Positions 1-5,129 of a stretch of DNA of 6,374 nucleotides are shown one piece after another (position 1 is the first letter of the stretch; every line of letters begins with the position of its first letter). The notes beneath the pieces were generated by a model. The model had not been told where the DNA came from and made no database searches. It saw only the letters and a program-made list of their open reading frames with translations. The stretch comes from Chloroflexota bacterium (GTDB lineage Bacteria > Chloroflexota > Limnocylindria > Limnocylindrales > CSP1-4): the NCBI GenBank assembly GCA_021801545.1, contig JAJYXX010000435.1:1-6374 (forward strand), in the 5' to 3' direction. Made by a program: the position numbers and the translations under genes.

Positions 1-224
1 ACTACGAGGTGGACGAACGAGGTCTCGTCTCGACGGCCCGGATCGTCCCGCCAACGAGCCAGAACCAGGGTGCGATCGAGCAGGACCTCGCCCTCTTCGC
101 CCCGGGCGTCCTCGCCCTCCCGGAGGCAGAGGCGACGCTTCGGCTCGAGCAGCTGATCCGGAGCTACGACCCGTGCATCTCGTGCGCGACGCACTTCCTC
201 GACCTCACGATCGAGGAGGCGTGA
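1..224 (+). CDS. NiFe hydrogenase large (alpha) subunit, C-terminal fragment
   Basis: This is the 3' end of a gene that begins before the window; the first complete codon is at 3. The large subunit carries the Ni-Fe active site that makes or oxidises H2. The fragment ends with DPCISCATH (codons 168-194), matching the C-terminal DPCxxCxxH motif whose two cysteines (174-176, 183-185) bind the NiFe centre. After the histidine come nine residues, FLDLTIEEA, which fits the short tail removed by a maturation endopeptidase after the metals are inserted. The stretch IVPPTSQNQGAIEQDL resembles group 3 (cytosolic, NAD(P)- or F420-linked) large subunits, and group 3b seems most likely, but that subgroup is a judgement from memory of the family. 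The stop overlaps the next gene, a hydrogenase protease, which strongly supports the call. The small subunit and any diaphorase subunits would lie upstream, outside the window. Confidence 0.93.
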   Translation, partial: YEVDERGLVSTARIVPPTSQNQGAIEQDLALFAPGVLALPEAEATLRLEQLIRSYDPCISCATHFLDLTIEEA

Positions 225-724
225 CGGCGGCCGACTCCGCCCGGCGGCGCGTCGTCGTCCTCGCCTGCGGCGAACCGGAGCGGGGCGATGATGCCGTGGC
301 GCTCCGGGCGATCGAGCGCCTGCCGGCCGCCGCGCTCGGGGCGACCGAGATCCGCCCGTGCCGCTCGCTCGGGCCGGACGACCTGCTCGAGATCGGGCCG
401 GACGAGGCATGCCTGCTCGTTGATGCGGCGGTGGGCATCACACCCGGGGTGGTCATCGGCGGCCCACTCGAATCGCTCCTTGGGCCGGGGCCGGGTGCCG
501 CGATCCCGCGCTCCACCCACGTCCTGCCGGTGGAGGAGGCGGTCTGTCTGGCCGCGACCCTGCGACCGGGGCTGCCGGCGGGCGCCTTCGTCGGCATTGG
601 CGGGGCGTCTTTCGGCTTGGGCGAGGGGCTCTCACCAGCCATGGAGCGCGCCCTGCCGGCCTTCGTCAGCGCGATCGCGGCCGAGATCGAACGGCTCGGG
701 CGCGGCGAGGCTGGCGGGGCCTGA
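221..724 (+). CDS. Hydrogenase maturation protease (HybD/HycI/HoxW family)
   Basis: This 167-residue endopeptidase should cleave the C-terminal tail of the large subunit encoded just upstream, after the Ni-Fe centre has been built. An N-terminal strand VVVLACG leads into EPERGDDAV (residues 18-26), the family's G-x-P-x-RGDD motif. Asp24 (or Asp23), Asp68 in LLVDAA and His100 in RSTHVLP correspond to the three nickel-sensing ligands known in HybD (Glu16, Asp62, His93). The tail GIGGASFGLGEGLSPAMERALP is split here as GIGGASFG and LSPAMERALP and matches HoxW/HyaD-type C-termini. Length is normal for the family. I chose GTG at 221, which overlaps the upstream TGA (GTGA) and suggests translational coupling. 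A GAGGAGG lies at 213-219, only one base before the GTG, which is unusually close. An in-frame ATG at 173 would add 16 residues that do not look conserved. The canonical GN after the first strand is replaced by GE, a variation seen in actinobacterial-type members. Confidence 0.9.
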   Translation: MTAADSARRRVVVLACGEPERGDDAVALRAIERLPAAALGATEIRPCRSLGPDDLLEIGPDEACLLVDAAVGITPGVVIGGPLESLLGPGPGAAIPRSTHVLPVEEAVCLAATLRPGLPAGAFVGIGGASFGLGEGLSPAMERALPAFVSAIAAEIERLGRGEAGGA

Positions 725-773
725 TCGCCAGCCAGCGCCCGGCACCCGGCCGTCTCGCCAGCCAGCGCCCGGC
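725..773. repeat. Two-copy 19-bp direct repeat in intergenic gap
   Basis: The 19-bp unit tcgccagccagcgcccggc occurs exactly at 725-743 and again at 755-773, a period of 30 bp. It starts immediately after the stop of the hydrogenase protease gene. The rest of the 110-bp gap up to the methyltransferase is C-rich with no clear hairpin terminator or promoter. The function is unknown; it could be a slippage product or part of a larger repeat family in the genome. Confidence 0.8.
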
Positions 774-834
774 GCCCGGCACCCGCCGCCCCGCTGACGC
801 GCGTCGTCCCGCCACCATGGCACGATAGCCCGCG

Positions 835-1671
835 ATGTCATCGATCGCCGAGCGCTACAACCGATCCGCCGACGCCTACCTGGGCTGGTGGGGCCCCATC
901 CTCGAGCCGACCGCACTCGGCGTCCTCGACCTCGTCAGCTCGTCGATCCCGGGCGACGGAACCGGGGTCCGCCTGCTCGACATCGGGACCGGGACCGGGA
1001 CCCTGGCGATCGCCGCCGCCGAGCGCTGGACGGCCGCGCAGATCACCGGCGTCGACGGTTCGACCGGGATGCTCGCGGTCGCGCGCCGCGAGGCCCGTCG
1101 CCGGCTCGGCCGCCCGGGCGAGCGCCTCGACTTCGTCGCTGGCCTCGCCGACCGGATGCCGTTCGCCGACGCGTCGTTCGACGTTGCGGTCTCCTCGTTC
1201 GTCCTCCAGCTCGTCCCCCACCGGCCGCGGGCCCTCGGCGAGGCGCTGCGCGTCCTCCGCCCGGGTGGCGTCCTGGCGTTCGTGACCTGGCTCGCCTCGG
1301 ACATACCGTTTGCGCCGGACGAGGCGTTCGATGACGTGCTCGACGAGCTCGGGATCGCCGACCCGGACGAACCGGAGGAGGCGCGGGCCGGCGACTTCGC
1401 CTCGGTGGCCGCCGCAGCGGCGCAGATCCGGCGGGCGGGCTTTCGCGAGGTGTCGGCCCGGGAGCAGCTCCTCGTGCACCGCTACGAACCGGCCACGTAC
1501 CTCGATTTCCTCGAACACTACGCCGAGCGGACGACGTTCGCGGGCCTCGACGAGGCGACGGCCCGCGACGTCCGCGCCTGGACGGCTGAGCGACTGGCCC
1601 GACTGGAGCCCGACGCCTTCGTCTGGCGGGCGCCGGTCGTCAGCGTCCGAGCGCGGCACCCGGCGGGCTGA
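835..1671 (+). CDS. Class I SAM-dependent methyltransferase (Methyltransf_11-like)
   Basis: This 278-residue soluble protein has the Rossmann-fold methyltransferase motifs in order. Motif I is LLDIGTGTGTLA (residues 47-58), the SAM-binding glycine loop. Asp74 in GVDGS is the acidic residue expected to bind the SAM ribose. FDVAVSSFVLQLV (115-127) follows as motif IV-like, and LRPGG (141-145) closes the core. The N-terminal AERYNRSADAY helix is typical of UbiE/COQ5-like and small-molecule methyltransferases. The C-terminal 120 residues (DELGIADPDEPEE onward) probably form the substrate cap. The substrate cannot be told from the sequence, so no gene symbol is given. ATG at 835 has no Shine-Dalgarno upstream. 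An ATG at 817 hits an in-frame TAG after three codons. The gene is 110 bp from the hydrogenase genes, and nothing links it to hydrogenase assembly. Confidence 0.88.
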   Translation: MSSIAERYNRSADAYLGWWGPILEPTALGVLDLVSSSIPGDGTGVRLLDIGTGTGTLAIAAAERWTAAQITGVDGSTGMLAVARREARRRLGRPGERLDFVAGLADRMPFADASFDVAVSSFVLQLVPHRPRALGEALRVLRPGGVLAFVTWLASDIPFAPDEAFDDVLDELGIADPDEPEEARAGDFASVAAAAAQIRRAGFREVSAREQLLVHRYEPATYLDFLEHYAERTTFAGLDEATARDVRAWTAERLARLEPDAFVWRAPVVSVRARHPAG

Positions 1672-1701
1672 CCGGGACGGCCGCGGAGGGCCCGGCGGGC
1701 G

Positions 1702-1733
1702 CCGGCGCGGGTAGCTCGATCAGCCCGCGCCGG
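1702..1733. terminator. Putative bidirectional hairpin terminator between convergent genes
   Basis: ccggcgcggg at 1702-1711 pairs perfectly with cccgcgccgg at 1724-1733: a 10-bp GC-only stem with a 12-base loop. It lies 30 bp after the methyltransferase stop and straddles the end of the convergent L25 gene, whose stop codon (1720-1722 on the minus strand) sits in the loop. There is no T-tract on either side, so it is not a canonical intrinsic terminator. The position between two converging genes makes a shared terminator or 3'-end stabiliser the most likely role. A 10-bp palindrome (1699-1708) overlaps its left arm. Confidence 0.5.
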
Positions 1734-2391
1734 AAGCAGTCCCCTCCGACGAAGCCGCGACAGCCGGGGCACCCTCCGCCGGGGCACCGGCCGCCGGGGC
1801 TGCCTCGGCGGGCACCGCCACCTCCTCGACGCGCGGCGCGAGGACGTGGATGACCGGCTCGTCCGGATCGGTTAGGAGCGTCACTCCGGGCGGGATCGCG
1901 AGATCGCGAGCGCGGAGGACGGCGTCGAAGTCGACGAGCGGCTCGATCGAAACCTCGAAGACCTGCGGCAGGTGGTCCGGCAGGGCGCGGACCTTCACGC
2001 TGTCGATGTCGTGGACGAGCGTTCCGCCGAGCTGGCTGACCGCGAGCGATTCGCCGACCGGAACGATCGGCACGTCGACCGTCAGCTCCTCGCTCATCCG
2101 CACGAGGAACAGATTGACGTGGAGCGGCCGGTGCGTCACGGGGTGGACGTCGACCCCGTGGATCAGGACCGGCTTCGGCTTCTTGCCGTCGATCGAGAGG
2201 TCGATGAGGGCGTTCGGGCCGATCCGGCGCCGGAGGAGCTCGAACCCGTGGGCATCGAGCGTGACGTTCGTCGACGCGATCCCGTGGCCGAACACGACGG
2301 CGGGCAGGCGCCCCTGGTGGCGCAGACGTGCCACCGCCTTGCCGGTCACATCCCGGTGTTCGGCGGCGAGCGTGGGGCGGGCGGTTGTCAC
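1720..2391 (-). CDS. rplY: 50S ribosomal protein L25 (general stress protein CTC/TL5 type)
   Basis: L25 binds 5S rRNA in the large ribosomal subunit; longer bacterial forms carry a C-terminal CTC/TL5 domain. The N-terminal domain shows the family pattern: LAAEHRDVTGKAVARLRHQG (residues 8-27), LPAVVFGHG (29-37), ALIDLSIDGK (61-70), and VLIHGVDVHPVTHRPLHVNL (75-94), which matches the VLIKxVQxxPVTxxxLHVDF signature. TVDVPIVPVGES (104-115), GGTL and LPQVFEVSIEPL belong to the second beta domain, and VTLLTDPDEPVIHV closes it. Residues 190-223 are a low-complexity Ala/Pro/Glu/Gly tail, common in this family but variable. I chose GTG at 2391 because the conserved N-terminus starts a few residues later and a GAGG (2401-2404 on the plus strand) lies 9 bases upstream. 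The frame stays open to 3075, but that part is antisense to the response regulator. The protein has 223 residues, usual for CTC-type L25. It stands alone, divergent from the response regulator. Confidence 0.93.
   Translation of the reverse strand: MTTARPTLAAEHRDVTGKAVARLRHQGRLPAVVFGHGIASTNVTLDAHGFELLRRRIGPNALIDLSIDGKKPKPVLIHGVDVHPVTHRPLHVNLFLVRMSEELTVDVPIVPVGESLAVSQLGGTLVHDIDSVKVRALPDHLPQVFEVSIEPLVDFDAVLRARDLAIPPGVTLLTDPDEPVIHVLAPRVEEVAVPAEAAPAAGAPAEGAPAVAASSEGTASGAG
1763..1807 (-). repeat. Imperfect 15-bp tandem repeat encoding the L25 tail
   Basis: Plus-strand gccggggcacc occurs at 1763-1773 and 1778-1788, and a third partial copy gccggggc begins at 1793, all in a 15-bp period. It encodes the Ala/Gly/Pro-rich repeats AGAPAEGAPA in the L25 tail. 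The period is a multiple of three, so copy-number changes would keep the frame and alter only the tail length. Confidence 0.7.
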
Positions 2392-2424
2392 GGATTCGAA
2401 CCTCGTGGTGCGGTTCAACGCTCG

Positions 2425-2492
2425 GGCAGCGTCGCGGCAGCGTCGATCGACGCACCAGGCGCCCGTGGTGTCCTTGGAGCGTACCACAGCGT
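2425..2492. promoter_or_regulatory. Candidate response-regulator operator: paired direct repeats with AGCGT core
   Basis: The 183-bp region between divergent L25 and the response regulator holds two pairs of direct repeats sharing AGCGT. The first pair is a perfect 10-mer, ggcagcgtcg, at 2425-2434 and 2436-2445 (11-bp period). The second pair is agcgt at 2478-2482 and 2488-2492 (10-bp period). OmpR/PhoB-family regulators typically bind as dimers to direct repeats spaced by about one helical turn, and such a regulator is encoded next door, so autoregulation is plausible. The core is GC-rich and AGCGT occurs elsewhere in the window by chance, so this is inference. Confidence 0.35.
2478..2483 (-). 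promoter_or_regulatory. rplY: Possible -10 element for L25
   Basis: On the minus strand this reads TACGCT, fitting the TAnnnT pattern of high-GC sigma70-type promoters. It would give a leader of roughly 80 bases before the L25 GTG. No convincing -35 is visible about 17 bp further upstream. It overlaps one of the AGCGT repeats, so a regulator bound there could affect L25. Confidence 0.25.
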
Positions 2493-2497
2493 GCGCT

Positions 2498-2539
2498 GCC
2501 GCCACCGCCCGCAGCCCGTCGCCGCCACCGCCCGCAGCC
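2498..2539. repeat. Two-copy 19-bp direct repeat in divergent control region
   Basis: gccgccaccgcccgcagcc is found exactly at 2498-2516 and 2521-2539, a period of 23 bp. It lies just upstream of the response regulator promoter region. It could be a slippage duplication of low-complexity C-rich DNA or a regulatory element; the sequence alone does not decide. Confidence 0.75.
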
Positions 2540-2557
2540 ACCCTCCGGCGTCCGGTG

Positions 2558-2563
2558 TAGCAT
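2558..2563 (+). promoter_or_regulatory. Possible -10 element for the response regulator, near-leaderless start
   Basis: TAGCAT fits TAnnnT and ends 11 bases before the ATG at 2575. Transcription would then begin within about five bases of the start codon. This agrees with the absence of any Shine-Dalgarno sequence before this ATG. No clear -35 hexamer is present. Confidence 0.35.
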
Positions 2564-2574
2564 CCGCCGCGAAC

Positions 2575-3273
2575 ATGGCAGCCACGATCCTGATCGTCGA
2601 GGATGAATTCCCCGTTGCGCGCGGCATCCAGTACGCCCTCCAGCAGGAGGGCTACCAGGTTGTGATCGCCCGGTCCGGCGAGGAGGGGCTCGACTACGCC
2701 ACGAGCCAGGCCCCCGATCTCGTCGTGCTCGACGTCCGCCTGCCGGGGATGGACGGGTTCGAGGTCCTCCGCCGCCTGCGGGCCGCAGGCTCGAAGGCGC
2801 CGGTCCTCGTGCTCACCGCGCGCGACGACGAGGTCGACAAGGTGATCGGCCTCGAGCTCGGCGCGGACGACTACTTGACGAAGCCGTTCGGCCTCCGGGA
2901 GCTGATGAGCCGGATCAAGGCGCTCCTCCGGCGCGCCTACGGCGACCTGGCCGATGCGGCGGGCGGGCGGGTGATCCGCCACGGTGACCTGCTCATCGAC
3001 CTCGAGCGCCGGCGCGTTCAGCGCGGCCAGCGCCGGATCCCGCTGACCGCCACCGAGTTCGAGATCCTGCGCCATCTCGCGAGCCGCCCGGGACGCGTCT
3101 ACTCACGACGCGAGCTGCTCGAACTGCTCCGCGACTACGAGGCGCTCGATCAGGACGAGAAGACGATCAACGTCCACGTCAGCCACCTGCGCGAGAAGAT
3201 CGAGGACGACCCGTCGAACCCGGTCTTCGTCCTGACGGTCAGAGGTGCCGGCTACGCCTTCGCCGAACGCTGA
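2575..3273 (+). CDS. OmpR/PhoB-family two-component response regulator
   Basis: This 232-residue cytoplasmic transcription factor should be phosphorylated by the kinase encoded next. The receiver domain (about residues 4-120) has the acidic pair Glu9-Asp10, the phospho-acceptor Asp53 in VVLDVRLPGMDG, Thr81 in VLTAR and Lys103 in LTKPFG, so all switch residues are intact. After a short linker (121-135) comes the winged-helix DNA-binding domain (136-232): LTATEFEILRHLA, VYSRRELLELL, then the recognition helix region TINVHVSHLREKIEDD (197-212) and the wing VRGAGYAF. The length is typical. The frame stays open upstream to 1972, but the conserved receiver N-terminus AATILIVEDE fixes the start at ATG 2575. 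No ribosome binding site is seen; it may be near-leaderless. The order regulator, kinase, HtrA protease resembles envelope-stress loci such as MprAB-PepD and CssRS-HtrA, but orthology to any named regulator cannot be claimed. Confidence 0.95.
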   Translation: MAATILIVEDEFPVARGIQYALQQEGYQVVIARSGEEGLDYATSQAPDLVVLDVRLPGMDGFEVLRRLRAAGSKAPVLVLTARDDEVDKVIGLELGADDYLTKPFGLRELMSRIKALLRRAYGDLADAAGGRVIRHGDLLIDLERRRVQRGQRRIPLTATEFEILRHLASRPGRVYSRRELLELLRDYEALDQDEKTINVHVSHLREKIEDDPSNPVFVLTVRGAGYAFAER

Positions 3274-3295
3274 GGCCGGCGGCGGCCGCCCGGCC

Positions 3296-4984
3296 GTGGA
3301 CAGCACAAGCGGACGCCCGGCCGGTGGCGTCACGAGCGGGGGCGCCACGAGCGGGGGCGCCACCGGCACCGACCGCGCGACCCCGGGCCTCCCGCGGCGC
3401 GGCGGGCCGGTGCGCCGGTTCCGCCAGCTCCTCCCGCGGACGTTCCAGGGCCGCCTGACGCTCGGCTTCGTCGGCGTCGTCCTGCTCACCCTCGTCCTCG
3501 TCAGCGCCCTGGCGATCAACCGGCTCGACGACTACTTCTCCGCCCAGGAGCAGCAGAACCTCACGACCCGGACCGCGGCCGTGGCGAACATCGTCCGGGT
3601 CTTCCTCGAGCGTGCGGCGGGGACGCGGCCGGTCGTCGGGCCGAACAACACGCTCGATCCCCAGGCCGCCCTCCTGCTCACCGACGAGGACTTCCTCCAG
3701 CCGTTGGCGGACCGGATCGCCCAGGCCGACATCCGGATCCGGATCGGACTGACGACGATCGACAGCACCGGCGCCACGACCGTCGTCCCGGCCCCGGGCG
3801 GCGACGTCAGCGCGGCGCTTCAGGCCCCGCCGCTGCGCGGCCAGGCGCGCGAGCAGATCGGGCGGACCGACCGCTTCGCGGTCACCTCGAACCCGCTCTT
3901 CCCGTGGGGTCTCGAGGTGACGCTCTCGAGCCCGTACACGTTCCGCGCCTCGACGATCGCCGATCTGACGGTCGTCGTCGGCCTCGTTGCGTTCGTCGCC
4001 CTGGTCATCGCCCTCGCCGTCGCGTCGCTCCTCGCCCGGCGGTTCACGACCCCGCTCCGGCGTCTCACCGAGGCGTCGCGGGTGATCGCCGAGGGCGACC
4101 TGACGGCCCGCGTCCCGGCCAACCTGGCGAGCGCGGGCTCGTCCGAGATCGCGGCCCTCTCGCGCCAGTTCAACGCGATGGCCGCCCAGCTCGAGGAGAG
4201 CGTCGAGATCATCCGCCGCGACCGCGACCGGAGCCGCGAGTTCCTGGCCGACGTCTCGCACGAACTCCGGACCCCGATCGCCGCCCTGCGCACGTTCAAC
4301 GAGCTGCTCCGGGAGCGCGCCGGCGACGACCCGGTCGCCCGCGCCGAGTTCCTCGAGTCGAGCAGCCAGCAGCTCGAGCGGCTCGACTGGCTCGCCCAGA
4401 ACCTGCTCGAGATCTCGAAGCTCGACTCCGGGCTCGTGCTCCTCGATCTGCGGCCCGACGACCTGCGCGCGGCGGTCGAGTCCGCGGTGGAGCAGGCCGA
4501 CGCGGCCGCCCGCCGGCGTGGGGTCGAGCTCGCGCTCCGGCTCCCCTCCCGGCCCGTCCGGGTCCGCCACGACCCGCAGCGGATCGGCCAGGTCGTCAGC
4601 AACCTCGTCGGGAACGCCCTGAAGTTCACGCCGCGGGGCGGCTCGGTGACGGTGCAGCTCGAGCCGTATCGCGACGGCGCCCTCATCCGGGTCAGCGACA
4701 CCGGGGTCGGCATCGACGCCTCCGAGCTGCCCCGGATCTTCGAGCGCTTCTACCGCGGGTCCCGGGCCAACGAGGCCCGCAGCAGCGGCAGCGGCCTCGG
4801 CCTCGCGATCGTCCGCTCGATCGTCGACATGCACCACGGGCGGATCACCGTGGAGAGCCGGCTCGGCCAGGGCTCGACGTTCACGGTCTACCTCCCGCAC
4901 GATCCGCGAGCCGGCGAGGAGATCGCGCCGCCGGCCGATCCGGCGCTCACCGACCGCGCCGCGTCAGGCAGGAGCGTCCGCTGA
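3296..4984 (+). CDS. Membrane sensor histidine kinase (HAMP, HisKA, HATPase_c)
   Basis: This is the likely partner of the adjacent response regulator, 22 bp downstream of it. From GTG 3296 it has 562 residues: a Gly/Ser/Thr-rich, basic cytosolic head (1-53), TM1 (about 54-75, LTLGFVGVVLLTLVLVSALA), an extracytoplasmic sensor of about 145 residues (76-222) with no recognisable fold, TM2 (about 223-247), HAMP (248-302, TTPLRRLTEASRVIAEGDLT), and HisKA with the phospho-accepting His322 in SHELRTP. The ATPase domain has N-box Asn436/Asn440 (SNLVGNALKF), G1 DTGVGID (468-474), the F-box IFERFYRGS and G2 GSGLGLA (498-504). Residues 538-562 are a loose tail. All catalytic boxes are intact. The start is uncertain: GTG 3245 would overlap the regulator by 29 bp and add 17 residues, and GTG 3410 would start just before TM1. 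None has a good ribosome binding site. The stimulus is unknown; the HtrA neighbour suggests envelope stress. Confidence 0.95.
   Translation: MDSTSGRPAGGVTSGGATSGGATGTDRATPGLPRRGGPVRRFRQLLPRTFQGRLTLGFVGVVLLTLVLVSALAINRLDDYFSAQEQQNLTTRTAAVANIVRVFLERAAGTRPVVGPNNTLDPQAALLLTDEDFLQPLADRIAQADIRIRIGLTTIDSTGATTVVPAPGGDVSAALQAPPLRGQAREQIGRTDRFAVTSNPLFPWGLEVTLSSPYTFRASTIADLTVVVGLVAFVALVIALAVASLLARRFTTPLRRLTEASRVIAEGDLTARVPANLASAGSSEIAALSRQFNAMAAQLEESVEIIRRDRDRSREFLADVSHELRTPIAALRTFNELLRERAGDDPVARAEFLESSSQQLERLDWLAQNLLEISKLDSGLVLLDLRPDDLRAAVESAVEQADAAARRRGVELALRLPSRPVRVRHDPQRIGQVVSNLVGNALKFTPRGGSVTVQLEPYRDGALIRVSDTGVGIDASELPRIFERFYRGSRANEARSSGSGLGLAIVRSIVDMHHGRITVESRLGQGSTFTVYLPHDPRAGEEIAPPADPALTDRAASGRSVR
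3331..3360 (+). repeat. Perfect 15-bp tandem duplication in kinase N-terminus
   Basis: cacgagcgggggcgc at 3331-3345 is repeated exactly at 3346-3360. It encodes a repeated TSGGA in the disordered head of the kinase, before TM1. The period keeps the reading frame. It lies upstream of the alternative GTG at 3410, so if that later start is the real one the repeat would be in untranslated leader. Confidence 0.85.
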
Positions 4985-5077
4985 GCCCGGGCCGGAGGTG
5001 ACGAAAGCTTTACCGGCCACCCGACCCGGGATGAATCACGATGCGCCACACTGGTGACGGTGTCAGGCGGGAGCGTC
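4961..5077 (+). repeat. Repeated 18-bp motif gygtcaggcrggagcgtc flanking the kinase-htrA junction
   Basis: The copies are at 4961-4978, in the last codons of the kinase gene, and 5060-5077, in the leader before the htrA-like gene. They are in the same orientation, 99 bp apart, with 16 of 18 bases identical. Both contain the ggagcgtc core that resembles the ggcagcgtc repeats upstream of the response regulator. They may be binding sites for that regulator, but a chance duplication in GC-rich DNA cannot be excluded. Confidence 0.45.
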
Positions 5078-5129
5078 ATCCGGACGCGGCCCCGGCTATC
5101 TGCCCAGCAGACAGGACGAACAGACGACG
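4985..5129 (+). promoter_or_regulatory. Leader/control region of the htrA-like gene
   Basis: This 145-bp gap is longer than expected inside a tight operon, so the protease gene may have its own promoter. It holds a short GCCCGGGC palindrome directly after the kinase stop (4985-4992), and a 6-bp stem (4990-4995 with 5013-5018) enclosing the AT-richer palindrome AAAGCTTT (5004-5011). Further on are TGAC-N3-GTCA (5055-5065) and a TGACG/CGTCA inverted pair (5055-5059, 5074-5078). TATCTG at 5097-5102 could be a weak -10 element, but there is no good -35. An eight-codon reading frame (ATG 5031, TGA 5055-5057) lies in frame with the protease; whether it is translated is unknown. No T-tract terminator is seen. 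Confidence 0.4.

Noticed and set aside
725..834. CRISPR-like reading of the 19-bp repeat with an 11-bp spacer
   Set aside because: There are only two copies, the spacer is too short, the unit is not palindromic, and no cas gene is nearby.
838..1659. A 273-codon minus-strand frame opposite the methyltransferase
   Set aside because: It is a composition-driven shadow; the plus strand carries the clear SAM-binding motifs.
2391..2404. The minus strand contains GGTTCGAATCC, identical to a tRNA T-arm core
   Set aside because: No acceptor, D-arm or anticodon stem can be folded around it, and it overlaps the L25 start region. It looks like a chance match.
1972..2574. Upstream extension of the response regulator frame, giving a 433-residue protein
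   Set aside because: The added part is antisense to L25 and rich in Arg/Asp/Val; the receiver domain begins right at ATG 2575.
2392..3075. Upstream extension of the L25 frame on the minus strand, giving a 451-residue protein
   Set aside because: The extra residues are antisense to the response regulator and show no similarity to L25, whose conserved N-terminus starts just after GTG 2391.
3239..4900. A 553-codon open frame on the minus strand, opposite the histidine kinase
   Set aside because: Its translation is a low-complexity Arg/Asp/Glu/Ala-rich string with no domain, while the plus strand encodes all kinase motifs. Long antisense frames are expected at this GC content.
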